The translations under genes and the position numbers were made by a program. A DNA stretch of 64,000 nt, from positions 2,232,001-2,296,000 of the forward strand of contig NZ_CP078069.1 in the NCBI RefSeq assembly GCF_019195435.1, written 5' to 3'. The notes under the pieces were generated by a model. That model did not search any database. It was given only the letters and a program-made list of their open reading frames with translations, and was not told where the DNA came from. Positions 33,990 to 42,753 of this stretch are shown piece by piece (within the stretch, counting starts at the first letter, position 1; the number at the start of each line of letters is the position of its first letter). Source of the DNA: Comamonas sp. NLF-1-9 (GTDB lineage Bacteria; Pseudomonadota; Gammaproteobacteria; Burkholderiales; Burkholderiaceae_C).

Positions 33990-35645
33990 GTGACCTTCTC
34001 CTTTCGCCCCCGCCTCATCGACGCCCTCAAGGGCTATGACCGCGCGCGCCTCGTCGCCGACATCGGCGCGGGCCTGACGGTTGCCGTCGTCGCGCTGCCG
34101 CTGGCCATGGCCTTTGCCATCGCCTCCGGGCTCAAGCCCGAGGCAGGCATCTTCACCACCATCATCGCGGGCTTTCTGGTCGCGCTGCTGGGCGGCAGCC
34201 GGGTGCAGATCGGCGGGCCGGCGGGCGCCTTCATCGTCATCGTCTACGGCATCGTGCAGCAGTACGGCGTAGGCAATCTCATCATTGCCACGGCGCTGTC
34301 GGGCGTGCTGCTGTTTCTGATGGGTCTGTTCAAGCTGGGCACGCTGGTGCGCTTCATTCCGGTGGCGGTGATCACCGGCTTTACCAACGGCATTGCGGTG
34401 CTGATTGCGCTGTCGCAGATCAAGGATTTTCTGGGCCTGCAGGTGGCCAGCATGCCGGCGGACTTCTTCGGCATCCTGGGCGCGCTCTGGGAGCACGCGC
34501 ACACGATGAACCCTTGGGCGCTGGGCACTGCGCTCGCGAGCCTGGCGGTGATCGTGGCCTGGCAGCACTGGATGCCCTCGCTGGGCGCGCGCGCGCCGTT
34601 CTCGGGCAAGCTCAACATCGTGCCCGGTGCCATCGTCGCGCTGGTACTGGCCACGGCCGCGGCGGCGCTGTTCAAGCTGCCGGTGGAGACCATAGGCAGT
34701 CGCTTTGGCGGCATTCCGGCCACGCTGCCGGCGCTGGAGCTGCCGGACTTTTCCTGGGAGTCGGCGCGTTTTCTGCTGATGCCCGCGGTGACGCTGGCAC
34801 TGCTGGGCGCGATCGAGTCGCTGCTGTGCGCGCGCGTGGCCGACGGCATCATCGGCGACCGCCACGACCCCAACCAGGAGCTGATGGCCCAGGGCGTGGC
34901 CAACTTCGTCGTGCCCTTCTTTGGCGGCATGCCGGCCACCGGCACAATCGCGCGCACCGTCACCAACGTCAAGAGCGGCGCCACCAGCCCCGTCGCGGGC
35001 ATGGTGCATGCGCTGGTGCTGCTGGCTGTGATCCTCGTCGCCGCGCCGCTGGCCAGCTCGATTCCGCTGGCCTGCCTGGCCGCGATCCTCATGCACGTGG
35101 CCTGGAACATGGGCGAGTGGCGCGCCTTTGCCCATCTGGGGCGCTTTCGCGCGCCCTACGGCGCTACGCTGCTGGCGGTGTTCCTGCTGACCGTGGTGTT
35201 TGACCTGACGGTGGCGGTGCAGGTAGGCATCCTCGCCTCGTGCGCGGTATTCATCTACCGCATGGCCCATCTCACCCACGCCGAGCGCCTGGCGCTGCCG
35301 GCGCTGGCCGCAGCGCCGCAAGTGCAGGCCTGGCGCTTGCAGGGGGCCTTGTTCTTCGGCTCGACCACCGCGCTGGAAGACCTGTCGGCACGCCTGCCCG
35401 CGCGTGTGCTGGTGCTGGACCTGGCAAGCCTGCTCTACATGGACAGCACCGGCAAGGAAACGCTCAAGGCGCTGCTCGCCCAGTGCGCCCAGCAGGGCGT
35501 GCGCCCGCTCCTGGCGGGCCTCGGCGGCCAGCCGCTGGCGCTGGTGCAGCGCAGCGGCCTGCATGCGCAGCTCGCGCCCAATCTCTACCCCGATCTGGCG
35601 CAGGCGGTGCAGGCGGCGCTCTTGATTTCGGGCCAGGGCAACTAG
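33990..35645 (+). CDS. SulP-family inorganic anion transporter with STAS domain
   Basis: A 551-residue membrane protein with 10-12 hydrophobic segments and a C-terminal STAS domain (about 425-545: LVLDLASLLYMDSTGKETLK, the STAS nucleotide-binding-like loop). It has the SulP motif GGSRVQIGGPAGAFIVIVYG and ATGTIARTVTNVKSGATSPVAGM. Substrates in the family include sulfate, bicarbonate and dicarboxylates; the substrate is not determined here. The start is GTG at 33990 with CTGGAG upstream; a TTG at 33972 is an alternative. Confidence 0.9.
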   Translation: MTFSFRPRLIDALKGYDRARLVADIGAGLTVAVVALPLAMAFAIASGLKPEAGIFTTIIAGFLVALLGGSRVQIGGPAGAFIVIVYGIVQQYGVGNLIIATALSGVLLFLMGLFKLGTLVRFIPVAVITGFTNGIAVLIALSQIKDFLGLQVASMPADFFGILGALWEHAHTMNPWALGTALASLAVIVAWQHWMPSLGARAPFSGKLNIVPGAIVALVLATAAAALFKLPVETIGSRFGGIPATLPALELPDFSWESARFLLMPAVTLALLGAIESLLCARVADGIIGDRHDPNQELMAQGVANFVVPFFGGMPATGTIARTVTNVKSGATSPVAGMVHALVLLAVILVAAPLASSIPLACLAAILMHVAWNMGEWRAFAHLGRFRAPYGATLLAVFLLTVVFDLTVAVQVGILASCAVFIYRMAHLTHAERLALPALAAAPQVQAWRLQGALFFGSTTALEDLSARLPARVLVLDLASLLYMDSTGKETLKALLAQCAQQGVRPLLAGLGGQPLALVQRSGLHAQLAPNLYPDLAQAVQAALLISGQGN

Positions 35646-35649
35646 CCCG

Positions 35650-35928
35650 CCGCAGACGGCGCGCCCCGGCAAGCTGCTGACCGACCTGGTGCAGGCGGCG
35701 GACGCGCCAAAGAAGTACGAAGACCTGGGCGACCCCAAGCGAAAGGGGCACATCGTCATGGCCGATCCGGCGACGCAGCCGTCGACCGTCTTTTGGCTGG
35801 TGGGCCTGAAGGAAAGAGTATTCGCGGCGGTGCCCGCCTGGATGAACTTCGTCGAGGCGCTGGCCGCCAAGCAGCCGATGTTCGTCGCCTCCTTCGGCCC
35901 CACGCGCACGCATGCGGACCAATGTGCC
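35650..35928 (+). pseudogene. Relic of an ABC transporter solute-binding protein gene
   Basis: In one plus-strand frame the stretch reads PGKLLTDLVQAADAPKKYED, LGDPKRKGHIVMADPATQP, STVFWLVGLKE and FVEALAAKQPMFVASFGPT, an internal piece of a family 1 (Fe3+/thiamine-type) extracellular solute-binding protein. There is no start, no signal peptide and no C-terminal half; after FGPTRTHAD the match stops near 35925, a few bases from the livM stop at 35932. It looks like a leftover of a deletion between sulP and the livM end. About 90 of roughly 330 residues survive. Confidence 0.65.
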
Positions 35929-35931
35929 GGC

Positions 35932-36921
35932 TCACCCCGCCGGCGGCCCCAGGCGGCGGCGCACCGGAAACAGCTCCCAGCCGAGGTAGCGCGTCCACAA
36001 CCCCCAGAGACCGCGCTCGAAAAACAGCATGACGACCATGGTGCTCACGCCCAGCGTGATCAGGTAGATGCTGCCCAGGTCCGCCAGCCATTCGCGCAGC
36101 AGGAAATAGGCGATGGTGCCGATGATCGGCCCCTCCAGCGTGCCTATGCCGCCTATCACCACGATGAAGAACATGGTGGTGGTCCAATCGATGGAGAACG
36201 CCGGATCGGGCGCCACGCGCAACTTGGTGATGAAGAGCAGCGCGCCGGTCATCGCGCAGACCCCGGCGGCCGCCACCCACACCGCCCATTTGATGCGCGC
36301 CACGCGCACGCCCAGGCTGCGCGAGGCGCGCTCCGAATCGCGCACCGCCATCAGCGCCAGGCCCCAGCGCGAGCGCAGCAGCAGATAAACCGCCAGCGTC
36401 GCCCCCGCGCCCAATGCCAGCGCCCACCACAGCGTGAGTCCCATGCGCGTGGCCACGTTCATGCCCATCACCGTCTTGGCCACGCTGGTGCCCGAGCCGC
36501 CGCTCACGAAGGGCAGGTTGGCCATGACGAGGCGAAACACCTCCGCCACCACCCAGGTGCCTATGGCGAAGTGCGCGCCGCTCAGGCGAAACACCAGCGG
36601 CGCCACCAGCGCGCCGGCCAGCGCGCCCACCACGCCGGCAATCGGAATCACCCAGAAGGCGCCCAGCCCCGCCTGCAGCCCGAAGACCACCAGCGCATAC
36701 GCGCCCAGGCCTATGAAGCCCTGCTGGCCGACCGACAGCAGGCCGCCGTAGCCGGCCAGCAGATTCCACATCTGGGCCAGCGCCAGCATGGCCAGCACCT
36801 CGGTGGCCAGCGCCAGCGTGGCGCGTTCGGCCCACCAGGGCATGCTGGCGATGGCGACGATGGCCAGCACGCCGATGACGGCGGCCACGCGGGCGGGCAG
36901 CAGATCGCGCTTCATCGTCAT
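35932..36921 (-). CDS. livM: LIV-type ABC transporter permease LivM (phenol-operon copy)
   Basis: A 329-residue inner-membrane permease with about nine hydrophobic segments, LLAGYGGLLSVGQQGFIGLGAY (split over residues 53-74) and VVIGGIGTLEGPIIGTIAYF. The start at 36921 (MTMKRD) overlaps the livH stop by ATGA. It is the last gene of the long minus-strand block that begins with dmpK. Its sequence differs clearly from the other livM in this window, so the two transporters are not a recent duplication. Confidence 0.93.
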   Translation of the reverse strand: MTMKRDLLPARVAAVIGVLAIVAIASMPWWAERATLALATEVLAMLALAQMWNLLAGYGGLLSVGQQGFIGLGAYALVVFGLQAGLGAFWVIPIAGVVGALAGALVAPLVFRLSGAHFAIGTWVVAEVFRLVMANLPFVSGGSGTSVAKTVMGMNVATRMGLTLWWALALGAGATLAVYLLLRSRWGLALMAVRDSERASRSLGVRVARIKWAVWVAAAGVCAMTGALLFITKLRVAPDPAFSIDWTTTMFFIVVIGGIGTLEGPIIGTIAYFLLREWLADLGSIYLITLGVSTMVVMLFFERGLWGLWTRYLGWELFPVRRRLGPPAG

Positions 36922-37793
36922 CGGTCCCGCGTGGCAGGGAACAAGCCCTGGGGCCGCGCCCAGAGAATGCCCAGAAACGCCAGATGCCCGGCCAGCGTGC
37001 CCCAGCCCGGATCCAGCCGCGAGCCTATGGCCTGGGCCACGCCCAGCACCACGCCGCCGGCCACCGTGCCCCAGAGCGAGCCCAGGCCGCCGATGATCAC
37101 CGCCTCGAAGGCGTAGATCAGCCGCGCCGGCCCGTCCGAGGGACTGACCGTGGTGCGCATCACCAGAAAGGCGCCGGCCAGCGCCACCATGGCGCTGCCG
37201 AACACCATGGCCAGCGCGTAGACGTGCTTGCGGTTGACGCCCATGAGCGAGGCGGTGTCCGCATCGTCCGATGTCGCGCGAAACGAGCGGCCCATGGCGG
37301 TGCGCCGAAACAGCCATTGCAGCGCCGCGATGCAGGCCAGGCCCACGAGCATCACCAGCAGCGGCAGCACCCCGACGTTCACCTGGCCGCCCAGCCCCCA
37401 GGTGGCTGTGGCCAGCGGCCCCACGTCCACGCTGCGCACGTCGGCAGAGAACACCGCCTGCAGGCTCTCGCGGATCACGATGGACAGCCCGAAGGTCAGC
37501 AGCAGCGGGCGCAGCATGTCCGCGCCCAGAGTGCGGTTGAACACCAGGCGCTGCGCCGCATAGCCGAGGGCGCTGAGCACGCAGACCACCAGCACGACGG
37601 TGAGCGCCATCGGCAGCCGCAGGTAGTTGGCGCCGACGATGGTCGCGTAGCTGGCCAGCACGATCATGTCGCCATGGGCGATGTTGATCATGCGCATCAC
37701 GCCAAAGCTGATCGACAGGCCGGCGGCAAACAGCGCGTACAGCCCGCCCAGCAAGACGCCCTGCAGCAGGGTATTGAGCCACTCCGCGATCAT
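36918..37793 (-). CDS. livH: LIV-type ABC transporter permease LivH (phenol-operon copy)
   Basis: A 291-residue permease beginning MIAEWLNTLLQGVLLGGLYA, with the LivH motif GVMRMINIAHGDMIVLASYA and IIGGLGSLWGTVAGGVVLG. About eight membrane segments are expected. It overlaps livF (4 bp) at its start and livM at its stop. Confidence 0.93.
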   Translation of the reverse strand: MIAEWLNTLLQGVLLGGLYALFAAGLSISFGVMRMINIAHGDMIVLASYATIVGANYLRLPMALTVVLVVCVLSALGYAAQRLVFNRTLGADMLRPLLLTFGLSIVIRESLQAVFSADVRSVDVGPLATATWGLGGQVNVGVLPLLVMLVGLACIAALQWLFRRTAMGRSFRATSDDADTASLMGVNRKHVYALAMVFGSAMVALAGAFLVMRTTVSPSDGPARLIYAFEAVIIGGLGSLWGTVAGGVVLGVAQAIGSRLDPGWGTLAGHLAFLGILWARPQGLFPATRDR

Positions 37794-38509
37794 GGCGCTG
37801 CCCCCGCCGCAGCGCCAAAATAGGCCTGCGCGATCTGCTCGCGCGTGAGCTCAACGGGCGCGCCCGCCAGCACCACACGCCCTTCGCGCATGCACACCAC
37901 ATGCCGGGCCACGCCCAGGGCCTGGCTGATGTCCTGCTCGACCACGATGACCGAGACGCCCTGCGCGCACACCGTCGGCAGCGCGCGGTAGATGTCGCGC
38001 ACCACCACCGGCGCCAGGCCCAGGGAGAGCTCGTCGCACAGCAGCAGGCGCGGATTGCTCATCAGCGCGCGCCCGAGCGCCACCATCTGCTGCTGCCCGC
38101 CCGAAAGTTCGGTGGCCGGGCGCGCGCGAAAGTCGCTCAGGATGGGGAACAGCGCATACACCGCCGCCAGGTCCCAGGGGCCGGGCCGGCGCACGTAAGC
38201 GCCCATCTGCAGGTTCTCCTGCACGCTCAGGCTGGGAAAGAGCCGCCGCCCCTCGGGCACCAGCGCAATGCCGGCCGCGCACACCTGGTGCGCGGGCAGA
38301 CCGCCGATGGTGCGGCCGTCGAAGCGTACGCTGCCCGAGCGCAGCGCCAGCGCCCCCGCCAGGGTGCGCAGCAGCGTGGACTTGCCCGCGCCATTGGCGC
38401 CGATGATGGCCAGCACCTCGCCCTCGGGCAGATTCAGGTCTATGCCGTGCAGCGCCTGAAAGTCTCCATAGCCCGCGCTCAGGCCCTGCACCTGCAGCAG
38501 CGCGCTCAT
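37790..38509 (-). CDS. livF: LIV-type ABC transporter ATPase LivF (phenol-operon copy)
   Basis: A 239-residue ATPase of normal LivF length: Walker A GANGAGKST (about 37-45), PEGRRLFPSLSVQENL (typical LivF), signature LSGGQQQ, Walker B LLLCDELSLGL and VVEQD. The Walker B box has Cys before Asp-Glu, within family variation. Unlike the LivF of the other cluster it has no extra domain, a useful contrast. Overlaps livG and livH by 4 bp each. Confidence 0.94.
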   Translation of the reverse strand: MSALLQVQGLSAGYGDFQALHGIDLNLPEGEVLAIIGANGAGKSTLLRTLAGALALRSGSVRFDGRTIGGLPAHQVCAAGIALVPEGRRLFPSLSVQENLQMGAYVRRPGPWDLAAVYALFPILSDFRARPATELSGGQQQMVALGRALMSNPRLLLCDELSLGLAPVVVRDIYRALPTVCAQGVSVIVVEQDISQALGVARHVVCMREGRVVLAGAPVELTREQIAQAYFGAAAGAAP

Positions 38510-39261
38510 GCGGCGGCCTCCTCGCCAAGGTCTATGCCCATGTAGATTTCGCGCACCGCCGGCTCGTTCATCACGTCCTGGGGCGCACCCTCGGTCACCT
38601 TGCGCCCGAAGTCCAGCGCCACCAGCCGACCGACCACCGCCACCAGCGCATGCACGATGTGCTCTATCCAGATCAGCGTCACGCCGCTGGCGTGGATGGC
38701 GCGAATGGTCTGCAGCAGCGCATGCACCTCCTGCTCGGTGAGGCCCCCGGCGATCTCGTCGAGCAGCAGCAGGCGCGGGCGGCTGGCCAGCGCGCGCGCC
38801 AGCTCCAGGCGCTTGCGGTCGAGCAGCGGCAGCGCGCCAGCCAGGCGGTCGGCCTTGTCCAGCAGCCCGGTCTGCGCGAGCACCTGGCGCGCCTGCACGC
38901 GCGCGGCCTTCTCGCCCGCGCCGGCGCCGAAGATCGCCCCGACGAGCACGTTCTCGAACACCGTCAGGCCGCCAAAGGGCTGGGGTACCTGGTAGGTGCG
39001 CGCGATGCCGGCGCGGCAGCGCTCCTGCGCCGACAGCCCGGTGAGCTCGCGCCCGGCAAAAAGCACCTGGCCGCCATTGGGCGCGATGTCGCCAGCTATC
39101 AGATTCATGAGCGTGGTCTTGCCCGCGCCGTTGGGCCCGATCACGCCCAGCGCTTCGCCTTCGGCCACCTGCAGGTCGAGCCCGTCGACCACGCGCAGCG
39201 CGCCGAAGCGGCGGCTGAGCGCGCGCAGCTCCAGCAGCGGGGCGCCCTCGTGCGCGGCCAT
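38506..39261 (-). CDS. livG: LIV-type ABC transporter ATPase LivG (phenol-operon copy)
   Basis: A 251-residue ATPase with Walker A GPNGAGKTT, ARTYQVPQPFGGLTVFENV (LivG region), Walker B LLLLDEIAGGL and the terminal REIYMG. The ATG at 39261 is preferred to one 24 bp upstream because GAGG precedes it and it lies 4 bp after the binding-protein stop. The Walker B Glu is present although Pro is replaced by Ile (DEIAGG). Confidence 0.92.
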   Translation of the reverse strand: MAAHEGAPLLELRALSRRFGALRVVDGLDLQVAEGEALGVIGPNGAGKTTLMNLIAGDIAPNGGQVLFAGRELTGLSAQERCRAGIARTYQVPQPFGGLTVFENVLVGAIFGAGAGEKAARVQARQVLAQTGLLDKADRLAGALPLLDRKRLELARALASRPRLLLLDEIAGGLTEQEVHALLQTIRAIHASGVTLIWIEHIVHALVAVVGRLVALDFGRKVTEGAPQDVMNEPAVREIYMGIDLGEEAAA

Positions 39262-39265
39262 GGCC

Positions 39266-40522
39266 TCAGATCGGCTTGAGCTCACCGCCCACCGGCACCA
39301 TGCGGGCCTGGCTGTTTTCCACGATCACGAGATCAAAGCCCTCGCCCTTCTTGTGCCACTGGCCGCCCGCAAGCGGCGTCTTGCTGACCGAAGGCACCGG
39401 CCCCTTGGTGAAGTTGACGTGGCCGACGATGGTGGCGAGATCGGTCGCGCGCAGCGCGTCGCGAATCGACTCAGGCCCCTTGCCGCCGCTCTTCTTGAGC
39501 GCCGCCAGCGCCACCTCGAACAGCGAATGCTTGAAGCCCAGCGTCATGTTCCAGGGCTTGCCCGTGGCCCTGGTGTAGGCGGCGGCCAGCTCGGCCGCGC
39601 TCTGGCCGGTGAGCGAGCTCTTGAACGGGTGCTGGGGCGACCACCAGACCTCGACCGACAGCCCGTCGCTGCGCGGCCCGAAGGCCTGCACCGCGGCCGG
39701 GAATTCCGTTGCCTTGGCCACGGTGACGATCTTGGGCTTGAAGCCTTGCTGCGCGCACTGCGCCCAGAAGTTGCCGAAGTCCGGCGGCGGCACCACGCCG
39801 GTGACGATCTCCACGCCGGCCTTCTTGAATTCGGTGATGTAGCTGGTGAAGTTGTCGTTCGGGCTCTGGTAGCGGCCGGGGTCGACGAACTTGAGCTTCT
39901 TGGCGCCCGCGACGGCGGGAAAGCCCATCTTGGCGTCGCCCCAGGCGTTGCCGTCGGGGTCGTTGGGCCAGAGCGCGCCCACGGTGCGGTTGGTCGGCAG
40001 CTTGTCCCAGATGCCGGTGAACACGCCGATGATGTCCTCCAGCCCCCAGAAGAAGTGGTTGGTCCACTCGAAGCCCTTCTTGGGGTCGCCGCCGCGGCCG
40101 AAAAAGTGCGGCTGCCAGGGCGTGTCGTTGGTCACGCAGGGCACGCCGTTGAGCTCGCACTGGTCAGCCACCGGGTTGGTGGTCTCGGGCGTGCAGCCGG
40201 AGACGACGATGTCCACCTTGTCCTTCATGATCAGGTCGCCGGTGACGTCGGCCGCGCGCGCCGCGCTGGACTGCGAGTCCTTGTAGATGATCTCCACCGC
40301 GTAGTTCTTGCCGCCGCTCTGGATGCCGCCCGCTACCAGCTTGCGTATCGCCTCCAGCGTGAATGGATCGGGTTCGGCAAACACCGACAGCGGCCCGGTT
40401 TGCGGCGCCACGTAGCCGATCTTGAAGGTCTGGGCCGCATGCACCCAGGGTGCGGGCAGCAGGCCGGCGGCAGCGATGCCGCCCAGGGTGCCGAGCGCGC
40501 GGCGGCGTGAGGTCTGGGTCAT
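39266..40522 (-). CDS. Periplasmic substrate-binding protein of LIV-type transporter (phenol-operon copy)
   Basis: A 418-residue type I periplasmic binding protein. The N-terminus MTQTSRRRALGTLGGIAAAG resembles a Tat signal (SRRRALG), with cleavage likely after WVHAA. Then QTFKIGYVAPQTGPLSVFAE, the first ligand-binding loop. It lies 22 bp after dmpH and before livGFHM, so this transporter is attached to the 3' end of the phenol operon. Ligand unknown; an aromatic or a ring-cleavage acid is inferred from context. Confidence 0.9.
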   Translation of the reverse strand: MTQTSRRRALGTLGGIAAAGLLPAPWVHAAQTFKIGYVAPQTGPLSVFAEPDPFTLEAIRKLVAGGIQSGGKNYAVEIIYKDSQSSAARAADVTGDLIMKDKVDIVVSGCTPETTNPVADQCELNGVPCVTNDTPWQPHFFGRGGDPKKGFEWTNHFFWGLEDIIGVFTGIWDKLPTNRTVGALWPNDPDGNAWGDAKMGFPAVAGAKKLKFVDPGRYQSPNDNFTSYITEFKKAGVEIVTGVVPPPDFGNFWAQCAQQGFKPKIVTVAKATEFPAAVQAFGPRSDGLSVEVWWSPQHPFKSSLTGQSAAELAAAYTRATGKPWNMTLGFKHSLFEVALAALKKSGGKGPESIRDALRATDLATIVGHVNFTKGPVPSVSKTPLAGGQWHKKGEGFDLVIVENSQARMVPVGGELKPI

Positions 40523-40544
40523 CTTCCTGTCTCCTTGTGGTGGT

Positions 40545-41333
40545 TCAGACAAAGCGCAGGGACACGCTGCCCATGCCCTGCATCCTGAGCGTGACGTGGT
40601 CGCCCGCCTGCACCGCGACGGCTTCGGTCGCGCCGCCCGAGAGGATGAGCGAGCCTGCGGGCAGGCTCTTGCCGCGGCGCCCCAGGTGGTTGACCAGCAT
40701 GGCCACGGCGGCGGCCGGGTGGCCGAGCACGGCGGCGCCCGCGCCCAGGGCCACGGGCACGCCGTTCTTTTCCAGCACGAGGCCGGTGGTGCGCAAGTCC
40801 ACGCTGCGCGCGTCCACTGCCTGCCCGCCGACGACGAAGCGCGCGGCCGAGGTGTTGTCGGCCACCACGCTCTTGAGGTCGAACTTGAAGTCGCGGTAGC
40901 GGCTGTCGATGACCTCGATGCCGGGCAGCACCACGTCGCTGGCGGCCAGCACGCTGGCGATGCTGCAGCCCGGGCCGGTGAGTTCGGTGCGGGTGACGAA
41001 GCAGATCTCGGGCTCTACCTTGGGGTGGATCAGTTCGCTCACCTTGACCTCGCCGCCGTCGGGCACGGTGAACTCGTCGACCAGGAAGCCGAACACCGGG
41101 TCGGTCACGCCCATCTGGCGCATCTTGGCGTGCGAAGTCAGGCCCGCCTTGTAGCCGGCGACGCGCGCGCCGCCCTTGAGCTTGGCCGCGAGGATGCGGT
41201 CCTGGATGGCGTAGGCGTCGTCCCAGTCCATCTCGGGGTGCTCGTCGGTGATCTTGGGCGTGTCGCGCGCCTCGCGCTGGCAGGCGTGCAGGTGCTTGGC
41301 AAGCTGGTCCAGGGTTTTGGAAGAAAGAGCCAT
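40545..41333 (-). CDS. dmpH: 2-Oxo-3-hexenedioate decarboxylase (4-oxalocrotonate decarboxylase)
   Basis: A 262-residue member of the fumarylacetoacetase/hydratase-decarboxylase family that decarboxylates 2-oxo-3-hexenedioate to 2-oxopent-4-dienoate, in the dehydrogenase branch of catechol meta-cleavage. Motifs: VAGYKAGLTS, VEPEICFVTRTEL (metal-binding Glu), GIEVIDSRYRDFKF. It is close in sequence to dmpE in this window, as the two enzymes are paralogous and act as a complex. Separated from dmpG by a chemoreceptor gene. Confidence 0.9.
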   Translation of the reverse strand: MALSSKTLDQLAKHLHACQREARDTPKITDEHPEMDWDDAYAIQDRILAAKLKGGARVAGYKAGLTSHAKMRQMGVTDPVFGFLVDEFTVPDGGEVKVSELIHPKVEPEICFVTRTELTGPGCSIASVLAASDVVLPGIEVIDSRYRDFKFDLKSVVADNTSAARFVVGGQAVDARSVDLRTTGLVLEKNGVPVALGAGAAVLGHPAAAVAMLVNHLGRRGKSLPAGSLILSGGATEAVAVQAGDHVTLRMQGMGSVSLRFV

Positions 41334-41361
41334 GGGTTTGAAGTCCGAAGCGATGAAAAAA

Positions 41362-42744
41362 TCAGGAAGCGCGAACCAGCGCGGCGGCCGGCAGCGCCTG
41401 CTTGGCCGCGTCGTAGGCCTGGCGCACCGCGCCGGGGATGAAGCTGCGCACCTCGTCAAAACGCCCGGCCTGGGCCAGCGCCAGCGCCTGGCCGCGCACC
41501 CGGCGGTAGTGCGCCAGCGCGTCGGCAAAGCCGCGCGCCGCATCGGCGGCCTGGGCCCGGCGCCCGGCGCGCTGCTGCCAGCGCTGCCAGGCAGCGTCCA
41601 GGCGCTGGTCGAGCTGGGCAATGCGCTGCAGCACCGGCGCCAGTTCTGCGCCCGAAGCCGAGTTCATCACCAAGATGTTGCAGGCGCGCATCTCCTCTAT
41701 GCAGTCGGTGAGCACGTCCACCTCGCGCTGGCTGGCGAGCAGCGCGCTGGTGTCCTGCTTGAGTTCGCCGATCAGGCCTTGCACCACGCGCAGCTGGGCG
41801 TTGCTCTTGCCCACCCATTCGAGCGACTGGCCGGCGGCCGAGGCCAGCCGGCGTGCGCCATCGACCAGGCGCTCGCTCACCGCGTCCTGGGTCTGCGCCG
41901 CCTCGGCCATGTGGCGCGCGGCCTGCAGGGTGCGGTCCGAGCGCGCGCGAATGTCGGCCAGCGCGGCGCCGGTCTCGCGCGTGCGCTGCACGCTCTCATG
42001 CACGCCCTCGAGCACGGTCTTGAGGTGAGCGTCGGCCGCGGCCGCGCTGCTGGTAATGCCGGCAATCGTCTGCTGGATCTGCTGCGTCGCCTCGCCGGTG
42101 CGCACCGCGAGCTTGCGCACCTCGTCGGCCACCACTGCAAAGCCCTTGCCCTGCTCGCCCGCGCGCGCCGCCTCCACCGCGGCGTTGAGCGAGAGCAGGT
42201 TGGTCTGCATGGTGACGTTCTGAATGACCGCCAGCATCCCCTTGATCTCCTGCGTGTGGCGCATCACCTCGCGAAAGCGCGCCTCCAGCCCCTGGGCCGA
42301 TTGCGCCAGCGCCTCGATGCCGCTGGCCGCATGGTGCAGCAGGGTGTCGCCCTGCTCGGCCAGGCCGTGCATGCTGCCGACCTCTTCGTGCGTCACCTCG
42401 GCGGACTGCACCACGGTCTGCACGCTGGCCGACAGCGCATCGACCTCGTCGTGCAGGCCGGCGAGCAGGCTCTGCTGCTCGCGCGAGGTAGCCACGACGC
42501 GGGTGAAGGAGGACATCATGCCGGCGTTCTCCGCTATCACCGCCAGCGCGTGGCGGTCGGCGCGCGCGGCCGCGTCCGGGGCCAGGCCGCGCAGGGAGCG
42601 CGGGCGCAGCAAGGCCGTCAGGCACAGCAGCAACAGCGCCAGCAGCGCCCAGGGCTGCAGCGCCGGCCAGGGCGCGAGCGGCGAGGCCAGCGCGGCCAGT
42701 GCCAGCGCCAGCGCCGCTGCAAGGAAAGCCGCTGCCCGCTGCAC
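41362..42744 (-). CDS. Methyl-accepting chemotaxis protein with C-terminal helical sensor-like region
   Basis: A 460-residue chemoreceptor. Two membrane segments (about 5-22 and 32-48) are separated by a very short loop, so no periplasmic sensor is present. The MCP signalling core [19 protein letters not shown] through [18 protein letters not shown] is at about 174-216. The C-terminus (about 340-460) is helical and has the [19 protein letters not shown] and [19 protein letters not shown] patterns seen in 4-helix-bundle (4HB) MCP sensor domains, which normally lie N-terminal. The start is GTG with GAGG upstream, 9 bp after dmpG. Co-transcription suggests a role in chemotaxis to phenol or a metabolite. 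Confidence 0.88.
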   Translation of the reverse strand: MQRAAAFLAAALALALAALASPLAPWPALQPWALLALLLLCLTALLRPRSLRGLAPDAAARADRHALAVIAENAGMMSSFTRVVATSREQQSLLAGLHDEVDALSASVQTVVQSAEVTHEEVGSMHGLAEQGDTLLHHAASGIEALAQSAQGLEARFREVMRHTQEIKGMLAVIQNVTMQTNLLSLNAAVEAARAGEQGKGFAVVADEVRKLAVRTGEATQQIQQTIAGITSSAAAADAHLKTVLEGVHESVQRTRETGAALADIRARSDRTLQAARHMAEAAQTQDAVSERLVDGARRLASAAGQSLEWVGKSNAQLRVVQGLIGELKQDTSALLASQREVDVLTDCIEEMRACNILVMNSASGAELAPVLQRIAQLDQRLDAAWQRWQQRAGRRAQAADAARGFADALAHYRRVRGQALALAQAGRFDEVRSFIPGAVRQAYDAAKQALPAAALVRAS

Positions 42745-42753
42745 GCCAGCGCC

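Noticed and set aside
33915..35909. Long minus-strand open frame opposite the SulP gene
   Set aside because: Low-complexity Arg/Gln/His translation, a shadow of the transporter gene.
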